From Nymphaea colorata (taxonomy: Eukaryota > Streptophyta > Magnoliopsida > Nymphaeales > Nymphaeaceae), in NCBI RefSeq assembly GCF_008831285.2, contig NW_022204640.1:1-28978 (forward strand): a stretch of DNA of 28,978 nucleotides, written 5' to 3'. Below the pieces are notes generated by a model. It had not been told where the DNA came from. It searched no databases and saw only the letters and a program-made list of their open reading frames with translations. The translations under genes and the position numbers were made by a program. Shown piece after piece: positions 8,959 to 18,258 of the stretch. Numbering within the stretch: position 1 is the stretch's first letter; the number at the start of each line of letters is the position of its first letter.

Positions 8959-10650
8959 TCATTGGGGAATAACGCTTTTTACGAGTTTTACCAGCGACCG
9001 AAGCCAGGTATTGGCCACACAGGTGAGATCAATCACCTCTCCGTTTTAGGGGTGCAAGTCATCCACCTAGTCGAAGTTGCCCAGCTCCAGCTTGCCGTCC
9101 TGGTAGAGTCCCAGCTGGAAGCGCTAGTATAGGCCGGTCATATTCTTGATGACTTCGATCTTATGCAAAAACTAAGCCTCCTCTTTGATGGCAAACACTG
9201 GATACTTCAATAGCTCCTCTCCTCTAAACTCCTTCTCAATCAGCAACACACAGGGATACTCCTTGCAATTAACTTGCACTTCACACATAGATCTCTGCTG
9301 TACGATGCTGCTTTGAAGGAATTGCGCATATTTATCGAAAAGTTCTTGCTGTTCTCGTAGTTGCTGTAGTCGAACTTGTGGTCGGTGCCTTTTATCTGAA
9401 TCACCGTATCAGTGTTGCTCATCACATAGTAGTCGAAGTATCGCGAGAATTTGGAATGGACTAGCTTCATGCGGGTGCTCAGCTTCACTGCGCCGCCAAG
9501 GATAGCAACCTTCTTCCTTGTTTCCTTGATCTCAGACCAATCGCTAATCTTGGCAAACGGAGAATCTTTGATGTGAGATTCAATGCAATAGTCGATGCTT
9601 TTGTGGGGACGATCGAAATCTAGCTGGCATAGGCGTTATTCTCCCCGATGCACACTGTATAATCCTGGGAAGAGCTGGAATCTATAGGGAATAAAGCCCT
9701 TCATTTAGGATTGCTGCCACACATCGATACGACCGAAATTGACCAATCCTTTGTAGTTTTAATGCAGTTCATCCCAGAACCTGGCAAAGTAGTGGCAATA
9801 TTGACTGGTAGAGTCATAGACTTGCACGATCCACAAGTCGTCTGAATCACTCAATAGATAATTGTAGTTTTCAGGTGTGAGAGTAATGGTTTCTGAGGGG
9901 ATTTGGTTGATGTAGCCGCTGTTTTGATCATAATGTTGCTTTTTCTAAGGATTCCCCAGCACTTCCCAAGCCTGCATGATTGAGTCGAACTTGTCCTTGC
10001 AGGTATGACAACTTGGATTTTTGTCAGGATGGTACTTCAAGACCAATTTCTTGTATTGCGATTTGAGTTAAGCTTCGGTGACGCCACTGGTGGTCTCCAG
10101 TACTTCGTAGTAGTTGACTTCTCCATCGAGTCTAAACTTGGACAGTTTGACGTAGATTTCTTTTTGATACTGGAGAGTACCCACGACGACAGCTATAATG
10201 ATGAATAGGGAGAAGATGCGCTTAGTGTCGTTTCCCTTACTTTATTGGACTATAAGACCTTCTCCAACTATTCTTCCTATTTTTCCTCCTATTCCTTCTT
10301 GACCTTCTCCTCCTCTTTTTCCTTCTCGAGTTGTTTCTTCCTCTCCATCTTCTTCTCCTTTCTGATCTTCTCCTTCTCTCCTTTTCTTTTCGCTCCTTCT
10401 CCAACCTCCGATCTAATTCAGCTTGTTCCTCAGGGGACAATACTATCTTCGGTTCCTCCTTCTTGGGCGGATCCTTTTGGTTGAGAAGCAGATGCTCTTT
10501 GCTGAAATCAAAGTTAAAGATTTCTTTTTTGGGTGCCTCTTCCTCTTCCTAATCATCCTGTTGCAGGACGGCTGCCCATTTGGAGCTGACTTCTACCTTA
10601 TCGAGTTCGTCTTCTTCTTCGAACTTGCGCTTGCCCTTGCGAGGTGGCAT
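8959..10650 (-). CDS. Coiled-coil, single-TM, J-domain protein with a DNAJC16-like C-terminus
   Basis: About 557 aa. Residues 1-30 are '[18 protein letters not shown]...'. Up to about residue 145 runs a Lys/Glu-rich coil ('[19 protein letters not shown]'). After a 20-nt intron (10221-10240) comes one membrane helix ('[15 protein letters not shown]') and a J-domain ('VNYYEVLE...[22 protein letters not shown]...EVLGNPEKKQHYD') with an intact HPD. The C-terminal ~300 residues look like a degenerate thioredoxin-type lumenal region ('[16 protein letters not shown]'), the plan of ER J-proteins such as DNAJC16. It probably recruits Hsp70 at the ER membrane. Frame breaks near 10380 and 9350 each need one missing base; with both the length is exactly 558 codons including stop. 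The intron joins what look like two genes in raw translation. Its start is 36 bp from the eL21 stop. Confidence 0.82.
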
Positions 10651-10686
10651 GAAATGATTATATCAACAGTGATTTAAATAGGCGAA

Positions 10687-11163
10687 TCAGACAATCTCGA
10701 AGAAGAGCTTGGGGTTGAGGAGCTCAATATCTGGCTTCTCAATGTTGATGACTCCTGCGGGCTGGGCAACAACTCTCTTGGTGGAGATGCGGTGTCCCTT
10801 CTTGTTGGCTTCGGTCTTGAGCTTGTCGTTTTGCCTGATCCTGTTGAGGAACTCCACGCGGGAGGTTGAGAGCTTGAGGTGCTCAACGCGCACGTGGATG
10901 CGCTTGGGGATGATGCGGTTCCTGACCTGTTTGTTGACGATGACTCCGATGGCTCTGGGGTTGACGTTGAAGACGGTACCGGTGCGGCCGTGGTAGTACT
11001 TGTAGGGCATGCCCTTGTGGATGGCGCCGTCGACCACGATATCGACGATATCTCCGATCTTGTAGGAGGTAAGACTCTTGGAGATGTGGATGGCACCGTG
11101 CTGCTTGAAGCCCTTTCTGAATTTGTGTCTGGTCTTGCGCTTGTACCCGTAGCTGTGAGTCAT
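10687..11163 (-). CDS. RPL21: 60S ribosomal protein eL21
   Basis: Complete 158-aa eL21, the usual family length, with no intron, no UAR codon and no frame break. The N-terminus 'MTHSYGYKRKTRHKFRKGFK' and the internal 'YKIGDIVDIVVDGAIHKGMPYKYYHGRTG' region are characteristic, as are 'VNPRAIGVIVNKQVRNRIIPKRI' and 'VEHLK'. It is a structural protein of the large ribosomal subunit in the cytosol. Codon use is strongly biased to C/G-ending codons (AAG, GTC, ATC), as expected for a highly expressed gene, and this clean ORF is a useful baseline for sequence quality. Large antisense ORFs over it are shadows of that bias. Confidence 0.97.
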   Translation of the reverse strand: MTHSYGYKRKTRHKFRKGFKQHGAIHISKSLTSYKIGDIVDIVVDGAIHKGMPYKYYHGRTGTVFNVNPRAIGVIVNKQVRNRIIPKRIHVRVEHLKLSTSRVEFLNRIRQNDKLKTEANKKGHRISTKRVVAQPAGVINIEKPDIELLNPKLFFEIV

Positions 11164-11418
11164 CTGTGGTTAAAAATTAATATAATATAATCACCAAAAT
11201 AATTAATCAATTATTAAACACACCCCCCAGAAAAATTAGCAATCAGAGTGAATCAATTATTTTTTGGCTAGGTTTTAGATGGAATGATTGGACATGAGTA
11301 TTATGCTAAGTTTAGGAAATAACTTGGAGCAATGCCAATAAAACTACCCATGCATTCAGGGCTGAAGGAAGTTTACTTATTGTAATCATCATGAATATAT
11401 TCAATATTTGAAAAAACT
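11164..11418. promoter_or_regulatory. eL21 upstream region, 255 bp
   Basis: AT-rich gap between the eL21 start (to the left) and the stop of the Mei2-like gene. The first ~45 bp next to eL21 are nearly pure A/T ('TTAATATAATATAA'), a plausible core promoter or 5' leader. No further motif is recognised. Confidence 0.35.
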
Positions 11419-12572
11419 TCAAAAATCTTGGACTTTAGGGAAGTCAGCATTGCCGTCTAAACCTTTGATGGTATCGGCATCCATAGGTTTCGACTTCACT
11501 TCATTCATGCGTGAGCTGGGTCTTCCCCTCATCTGGCTGGCGTTGAAATGGTCCATCAGGTTGGTCGTGCCTTGGATTCTGGCATAGGCCAGTTCGCAAA
11601 TCTTTTCGCTGTTGAATCTGTCCCACCTGCGACCGTTGAATTCTCTGTAGAATTCGCGGATGAACTTGGTGTGGATGAAGTTGACGAAGGCGTATCCGAC
11701 GTTGCAGGCATTAAAGTGGTCGACCGGCAGGTAGAGGAAGTTAATCTTCATCCTGTGGTTGCGACCGATCTCCTCGAAGAGCATCTCTTCGGTGTACTTG
11801 TTGGGGATGTGTCGCACCATGAGGGTGGTACGTCCGTCGGCTTCGATCTGACTAGAATGGCAAGTACTCTTTCAGGGACAATTTTATACTCCTGCACTTA
11901 TTCCCCAGCGCCTGATTTGCGTTTCCTCTGTGAGGGCTGTCGCTGGTAGAGGTAGTTGCCCGCTGCCAGATAACCGTAGTTGTATCCGATTGCTGTCATC
12001 ATTTCTGAGCTGACCTCTTCCGATCGGGGACTGACGACAGTAGAATCAAGGAGGCTTGTATGAAAGGTTGCACATTCTGGCTTTTCCTCGTAGTTATATA
12101 GGCCGCCGGCGTTGGGGTGATGCTGTACGGGGGGGAGAATGCGGTACTGTTCGCAGTGGGGAGTAAAAACGTTTATTTTTCTGGGGGGAGTGTTTTTGTT
12201 GAAAGGCGTAAAATCACTAAAAACCTGAGTGATTTCATCTTGTTCGTTGACCTCGCCCGGCGCCTCCCTGTTGCTCTCGATTTCTGCGTTTGTAGGGTCA
12301 GGAAAGACCATACTATCAATGAGGTCGGTGATGCCTTTGCAATCGGCATCGTTGAGTATCTTGCATACGACGCTTTCGAGGAAGGCCTTATCCTGAAATT
12401 CTATCTGTTGTTATCGCGCATGCCTGGCTCGTTTCTTGGTCTTGTATGGGGTGGCGTAGAGGTTGTGGTCGGGGCGTTTGGGAGGAGTGGTGGTATGGAT
12501 GAAGCACCCGATATTGGCTTTTGAGGTATCGAACTTGAGGGGCGAGCCCTCCTTGGCGATTACTTTACTCAT
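11419..12572 (-). CDS. Mei2-like RNA-binding protein (C-terminal RRM)
   Basis: Complete 377-aa protein, ATG 12572 to UGA 11421-11419. One 20-nt intron (11848-11867) lies just before the RRM and no frame break is needed. The C-terminal ~140 residues are the Mei2-type RRM (RRM_2): 'RTTLMVRHIPNKYTEEMLFEEI', then 'INFLYLPVDHFNACNVGYAFVNF', then 'FYREFNGRRWDRFNSEKICELAYARIQG'. The preceding 'YKIVPERIEADGRTT' is also typical of the family. The N-terminal ~230 residues are low-complexity and probably disordered, and the two other RRMs found in plant and yeast Mei2 are absent. Mei2 proteins bind specific RNAs and switch cells into meiosis or development; a role in conjugation is plausible here but inferred only. 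The frame stays open upstream of ATG 12572 to 12719, which I treat as leader. Confidence 0.92.
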
Positions 12573-12715
12573 GGCCGTGATTATACAAGCAATAAATGAT
12601 AAAACACAGTTGATCGCAACTCCAGAGCCTCTGATATAAGCTAAATCTATAAACTTCCCGGGAAATTCACCCACCGCACGCCAGCGCTTCAATAGAATTA
12701 GTATCCACCCTATCA

Positions 12716-14167
12716 TCATTCTGTAGCCTATCTCACTATCAGCACTTATGAATCCTCGAATAGGCTCTTCAGTTGATGGTTCTATTTGCCCTTCAATCGC
12801 TAGCTCCCGCCAAAACCGATGAAGATGTCGAATTGCCTCGTCCTGTCATTGCTGAATCCGATATCATTGGGCTAGAATGATATATAGTCGAATAGATATT
12901 GCACCTTTTATTCGCAGTCCACGGAAATTATTATGTTCTGGCCTGATGGAACGCGGATCTTGAAGCTGAGCCCGCTTGAGTATTTTGGCAGATTGCTAAA
13001 TTTCTACTAACGGATTTTACGGATCTTTTCTTATGAAAGCTACTATTTTTTAGGCTCTGGTTTGTTCGGCTTCTTTTCCTCTTTCTGTTCGGGTTTTGTT
13101 CCTTTTTTGGATTGAGGCTGGTCTGATCATGGATAACTTGCTATAGTTCTTCCTTTTTGGGCATGCAAGCCTTGAAAAACTCTTCTTACTGTTGCTGTCT
13201 TATTTTTCTATCTTATTTTAGTTTTAAGTTTTCCTTGACTGATCTTGGCCGTTTATATGAGAATTGCCCCTGCGTTCCTCCTGGTACTGTCTCGCGATGT
13301 TACTTTCTTCCATTTCCAGTTGGATACATTAGCTCTTGACCAATTTAAGCTTCTTCTTCAGTTCTTCATAAGATTCGCGCACTGGTATCCTGTGCATGAT
13401 CTCGACCTCATCGACGTTGTTGACTCTGCAGACGATGAAGTGATTAAGGTCCCGCTCGAAATTGAAAAACACCTTCAGTTCCTGCTCCAGATCGTACTCG
13501 AATGCACTGATACCGAATAACTTGAACTGCTGGTTGAGGACTTGCTCCACGAACATATCATCGGAGAAAATTCGCTTCACTTCTTCCATGTGCTCCAATG
13601 AAAAGTCTAGAACCATCACCAGTACAGGGTATTTCTCCTTCCATGACCACTCCAGCACCTCACTCAAGTTTCCCACCGTGTTCTTCACGTTTACTCTCTT
13701 CCCAATATACTTTCGAGTGCTTTTTTGAAGGGATCATTTTCTTCGCTCTTGAAAAAGGTGGGCACTAGATATCTCTATTTTTACATATCCTTTCAAAGAA
13801 ACTTTCCCGCTTGCGTACTGGGTACTTCTTATCGAAGGGTTTGCCACTTGTCATGAATTTTTTATACTACGTGTATTTGTAGTCATCGTCTTCGGAGAAT
13901 TGATTTTGCAGGATTGGCATAGCTTCGAAGAAATTCATGTTGGGAATCATCGGAGCGTACTGTTGCTAATACTGCGGGGGTGGGTTTGGCTCAACTGGGG
14001 CGGGGTTGAATTTTTGTTGACTGCAGTCTGAGTGGATGGGTGGTTACTTCAAAGTTGTAGCCGGAATCGATATAGAGTTCGTAGGCTTCTTTCATATCTA
14101 GTCCGCAAATCTCCATCAGCTTCATTACATTCTAACGGTGCTCTAGCTCGATAAATTCTATGTCCAT
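12716..14167 (-). CDS. UBA-UAS-UBX domain protein (FAF1/FAF2/UBXN7-like p97 adaptor)
   Basis: About 465-471 aa. It has an N-terminal UBA-like helix bundle ('EHRENVMKLMEICGLDMKEAYELYIDSGYNFE'). A thioredoxin-like UAS domain is next ('LSEVLEWSWKEKYPVLVMVLDFS...DDMFVEQVLNQQFKLFGIS...ELKKKLKLV'). A Lys/Glu-rich coil and a C-terminal UBX domain follow ('FKIRVPSGQNIIISVDCEEKVQYLFDYI...LKSLFEDSEVLIVREATE'). This is the layout of adaptors that bring ubiquitinated clients to p97/Cdc48. Introns: 14028-14047 and 13765-13784 (20 nt each), and possibly 13694-13710 (17 nt). Frame breaks near 14012 (A run), about 13280 and about 13095 each need one missing base, as does 13700 if the 17-nt intron is not real. 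The usual FPR loop of UBX is replaced by 'GFGGS', so p97 binding may be changed. Confidence 0.85.
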
Positions 14168-14249
14168 GAAAGATCACGAAATTATAATGGAGCATAAATT
14201 GATAGTGAATTTGTGCTTTGCGGATTACAGGAAGTATAAATATAAAATA

Positions 14250-15821
14250 TCATAAAGTAGACTCAGAAAGGGAAGAGTTTGGTTCCTTAGGTATGCTGCT
14301 GGTGGATCTTGAATCGATTGCTGAGGAGAGCTTCTTCATGAAGTTTTCAGTGATGTTGCTGATGCTGTTGGCTATTTAGGAAATGCTTGGAATGTCCACC
14401 GAGTATCACTTTTCTTCTTTTTCTTATGAGTGATTGCTGTGTGTTTGTTACTTATTTCAACGCATTTTAAGGGCTTATTGAAATTCTAAAGAATTCTACA
14501 TTTGGGTTATTGATGATGGCTGGAGTATCTTAGACAAAGAACTAAGGACTATTTAATACACAGCTGACTCTCAGCTTGGCTTGAGGACAGCTGCTCCCTT
14601 ATCGGCTTTATATGTGCCAAGGATCTGTTTATTCCATAGTCTTCGACCGTCATGCATCATCACCAACGATTGCAAATTGATCAAGATAGTAGAACGCAAC
14701 TCCGTCCTTGATCTCAACTTTATAGGGTTTTAAAGCAATTTGGCAAATTAGGAAAATTATTTCTAGTTGTGATGACCTTATTAAGTTTTACTTATTGGCA
14801 TCTTCGATAGCGTCGATGTAAAAGTGGTATTTTTGTTGAGAGCTGCAGTCAGGTGGAGCTCCTCCTTGAATGATACCCCCTCGAGTGCTAAAAATGTGAT
14901 GATGAGTTCACTGTCCCAGACTAATTATCTTTGTAAATGTTAAGCTCTGTAAATCTTGATTATTTGCTTGATTGTTGTTTTTCTTCCAATTTTTCACGGT
15001 TTTCTTTAGATCAGCTTCATTCTGACTATTGGGAATGATTGCAGTTTGACTTGTTGAGATATTACGAGCATGTACTCCTTATTGAGACTATTAGTGATTA
15101 CGTTTCTCATAGGCTAATCTAAGCTTGACAATTAGTCAGCGAATGCGAACTGTTGGATCTTCTTCATTTGCTTCATTGATGAGGTCTACAGAAATAAAGG
15201 CGAATGGTAGAACAATATCTATGAAATGATGCAGCCAAAAGACCAGAAATCCCATCTCATCATAGCCATCTCATCAATCTCACAGTTCCCCTCTTCCAGT
15301 TTGGCAAGCAATTATGGAGGGTAGTAGGCTCTACTGAAGTTGTCAGTTCTTAGCTCCAACTCAAGCTGAAAGGGAGCAAGGTATATGTGTCCCTAGTCGT
15401 CTACGATGATGCTCCTTACATCTAGGCCTGCATATGGTTGCCCCTCCTGGTGCAAGCAGTCGACTAAAATTTTGACCTTGCTCACTATTCCCTTCCTTTC
15501 TTCATCGTTGGGCTTGACCTCGTATAGATACTGTTGCAAGCTTCTGAAGCGATGGTTGGTAGGTTCCAGCAAAGCTTCAATCACATAGAAGTAATGCTCT
15601 TCGCACTACTCGATAATGAACATGTTGTCTGCTAGTACTATGCCGCTTTTGTATAGTTTGGTTAGCGCCTTGAAGCGAGGGAAGAGATCTTGCGTAAATT
15701 TTTTCTTTATGAATCTGACCTTTTGGGTACTGTTCTTGATCTGCGCGACGAAGGAGTATTTGTTGGTCTTGAGACTGTCGATGATCTCATAGTCCTCCAA
15801 GAACTAATAATCGTTGAGCAT
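14250..15821 (-). CDS. Protein pseudokinase with a C-terminal extension
   Basis: About 510 aa. The kinase fold is recognisable from 'YYPPELLAKLEEGN' (APE region), 'WDFWSFGCIISEILFYHSPLF' (subdomain IX) and 'CLHQEGQPYAGLDVRSIIVDDEGHIYLAPF' (catalytic loop to DFG). The catalytic residues are gone: HRDLKP-N reads YAGLDV-S, DFG reads APF, and no Gly-rich loop is visible after 'DYEIIDSLK'. It should therefore not transfer phosphate. The ~200-residue C-terminus ('QQKYHFYIDAIEDANKENLI...LEIIFLICQIALKPYKVEIKDG') is not recognised. A 24-nt intron (14888-14911) removes an in-frame UGA. Frame breaks near 14650 and 14400 need one missing base each. The change near 15060 is one missing base or a 26-nt intron at 15050-15075. 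ATG 15821 is the best start, although the frame is open further upstream. Confidence 0.75.
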
Positions 15822-15967
15822 ATATTCCAGCACCTCCGTTGCTACTTTGATCCAGATCTCATGTGCCGTTATTATATTAAATTTCAATTATTTAGCCAAA
15901 GAATCAACTTGATCAAATGCTTATGATTGCTTATAGGGATTAATTATGGGGATGTCGATAAAGAGCA

Positions 15968-16411
15968 TCATTAGGTGGTCACTTGCGGGAAGTTGCAATA
16001 CTTGCGATAGCAATCAGCCTCCGAAGATACTATTTTTGGGTTTTTGAAGATCTGGTCGATATCTCCTCCGCAAGTGTCAAAGACCTCGATCAGGCAATAG
16101 TCGAAGGGCAAAGTTTTCGGATAGTTTTCGTTGATTTCTGGAAGGGAGCACTCCTTCTTGAGGCATTCGTATAAGTCCCTGGCCAGCGAGTTGGAGAAGT
16201 AGAGGGGCGGGAAGACTGTGGAGTCCTGGTCGAGGAAGATGTGTTTGGTGTTTTCATGGAGTTGGTAGGAGCATTCGGGATTATTGGTGCAAGCGTACAA
16301 CTTGGTCTTGCAGGTGTTGTTGAAGGCGGAGTCGATGCACTGGTAGTAGGAGGCGGAGTGAGCCGAGGCAGCGAAGAGCAGGAGGAGCGTGAGTGATAGG
16401 ATATATTTCAT
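15968..16411 (-). CDS. Small Cys-rich secreted protein, 147 aa
   Basis: Starts with a clear signal peptide ('MKYILSLTLLLLFAASAHSA', cleavage likely after the Ala-rich end). The mature part of about 125 residues has ten cysteines, several in pairs spaced 8-12 residues, which suggests disulphide pairing in the secretory pathway. It ends '...NFPQVTTE' followed by UGA 15970-15968; the UAA before it is read as Glu. No family recognised. The ORF is intact with no intron. Only 28 bp separate its start from the stop of the upstream kinase gene on the same strand. It could be a surface, granule or lumenal protein. Confidence 0.78.
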
Positions 16412-16439
16412 TGATTATTATTATAAGGATGATAAGTGT

Positions 16440-18056
16440 TCACTGCTTGCCTAATTCAATGAGCTTCTTCAAAGCGGTGATCTGCTTGGCATGCTCTTCC
16501 CTGTTTCCGGATCGGTCTTGGCCAAGATGTCCTTGACGTAGTTCTTCTTGAGGTAGTCATCGTTTTTGATCAACTCCTCCAGGAGGGCTCCTACGTGGAT
16601 GAGATGGTATAGGGCGATCTCTTCGTCCTTGAGCGATACGAGCAATCCCTTATGGTAGACGTCCATTTTCTCCTTGAGGATGAGTTTGAGGTGCTGGTTA
16701 TAGGTCTCTTCCACATCGTAGCTGCCGTCACTGACATCCACCGCCAGTTCCCAAGTATCCTTGAGGTCCTTCACGATCGGCACAGATTATGGCTTCTTGG
16801 CATATTCTTAGAGCAGCTTGGGGACGATACGGTCTTGAAGTTGATGACTGTAGAGGTTGTATTCGTGCTCGAAAAAGTTAACATACTTGTCAAGCAGTAA
16901 TCCATGTTCATTTTTCTCAGCAAGGACCTCTTTATTGACTTAGATTCCTTGATACCTTAGATTGCGCAAGAGTTTCTTGATATGGCAGACGTATTGGGAA
17001 AGAACGAGGAACTCGATGATCTACCTAAGCTAGGGACGAATATTGAATGCCTTCTGACTAAGTCTTTCACTGATCTTGGCAAGTATGCCGTATTTGTCGA
17101 CAGTAAACTGCAGGAAAATTTCCGCTTTTCCAGCTCTAGTATTTGCATTCGGAACGTGTGCTACTTTGTTGCGAATCTCATTCAGCATGGTGTCATAGAC
17201 AATCTTGAGCTTCTCGAGCACCTGGTGGAAGGTGGGTCTCTTCTGGGGATCGTAGGTGAGCATGTAGTTGATGAAAAAGGTCCAATCCTGGTGCAACTTG
17301 CTGTCTAAACGCACTCGTCGCTGCCCAGTCTCATACAAGTGCCACTCTTTCTTCAGATCTTCAAAGGTCTATATGCTGTGGATGGTACATTGACGTTCTG
17401 GAAGAGCAATTTCCCCGTCAGCATTTCGTAGAGGATCATTCCTGCGCCCCAAACGTCGCAACGCTCCGAATAGTTCTCGTCGTATTTATTGAGGTAGACC
17501 TCGGGACCTGCGTAGAGAGGGGTTCCCATTTGGCCAGTAACAAAGATGCCGGTAGTCTCGCGGGCAAGCCCAAAGTCACTGATCTTCACGTCCTTCTCCA
17601 TACCGATGAGGATGTTGTCTGGTTTTAGATCTCTGTGCATCTTGCCTATGTGGAAGTGAGGATACCTTTGGCGTTCATGTAGCACATGCCTTAAAGCATT
17701 TGGCGGAACAGCAGGAGCGCTCTTTCCTCGGGGATGCCTTCGTTGATGAGGTCGGTGAGGGTGCCGTTGGGGCAGAACTCAACGAAGATGTAGATGCTGT
17801 CCTTGATCCTTTCGAAGCCGTAGTAGCCCATGATCGAGGGGTGGTTGAGCGAGGAAAGAGCCATCAGGGTTTCCACCTCGCGCTCGTATCCTTCGCCCTG
17901 CATGGTCTTGATGGCGAGCAGCTTATCGCGCTTCATGGAGTAGCCTCTGAAGACTTCTCCGAAGCAGCCCTTGCCGAGGAGCCCGTCTGGGTCTAGGTAG
18001 AAATCATCGGTGAGTTTGATCCACGAGGAGAGTTGGCTTTTGTCGAAAGTGGACAT
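16440..18056 (-). CDS. Ser/Thr protein kinase with a long C-terminal helical region
   Basis: About 525 aa. A complete kinase domain covers residues ~15-290: Gly loop 'GKGCFGEVFRG', Lys in 'LLAIKTM', Glu in 'YEREVETLMALSSLNHPSI', 'HRDLKPDN', 'DFGLAR', 'GTPLYAGPEVY' (GPE in place of APE), 'DVWGAGMILYEMLTGKLLF' and 'DPQKRPTF'. It should be catalytically active on Ser/Thr. The group is unclear; ULK/NEK-like features are weak. The C-terminal ~230 residues are helical and not recognised ('WELAVDVSDGSYDVEETYNQHLKLILKEKMDVYHKGLL'). Introns 17646-17665 and 17369-17388 (20 nt each) fall just before 'HRDLKP' and after 'LFQNVN'. One frame break near 16515 needs one missing base and leads to the ending 'ALKKLIELGKQ'. 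The frame is open upstream to an ATG at 18167, but that stretch is AT-rich and probably leader. Confidence 0.9.
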
Positions 18057-18258
18057 GCGGAGTTCTCTAAGATATGGCTTTAAATATAATCGAACATCAT
18101 CCGCCTTGAATGCTAGCCTACCAAAATAGTGAGTTTTTACTGTGAAGGCATGGGTTATGGAGTGCAATTATCCCATATAGTTGTACGTTCATGTTATGAA
18201 TGTGAGGATGATAATCCTGATAAGATTTAATCTAATTTATATTAAATCGATCAGTTGA
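18057..18258. promoter_or_regulatory. Divergent promoter region, 202 bp
   Basis: Gap between the kinase start (leftward) and the V-ATPase subunit start (rightward). It becomes nearly pure A/T at 18220-18247. No defined motif is seen. Confidence 0.4.

Noticed and set aside
10261-10400. Pyrimidine-rich CTT/CCT tract as a simple repeat or triplex element
   Set aside because: It is the reverse complement of the Lys/Glu-rich coil coding sequence of the J-protein.
10237-10440. Arg-rich ORF '[16 protein letters not shown]' on the minus strand
   Set aside because: It arises after a one-base break in the Lys/Glu coil of the J-protein gene; the neighbouring frame continues as a normal Lys/Glu coil and leads into the intron at 10221-10240.
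10674-11190. Long ORFs overlapping eL21 in other frames and on the plus strand
   Set aside because: They are shadows of the strongly biased eL21 codon use; none resembles a protein family.
12573-12719. N-terminal extension of the Mei2-like protein with hydrophobic stretch
   Set aside because: The frame stays open, but with one stop codon open frames are common. The sequence overlaps the 3' end of the neighbouring UBX gene by 4 bp and lacks coding bias.
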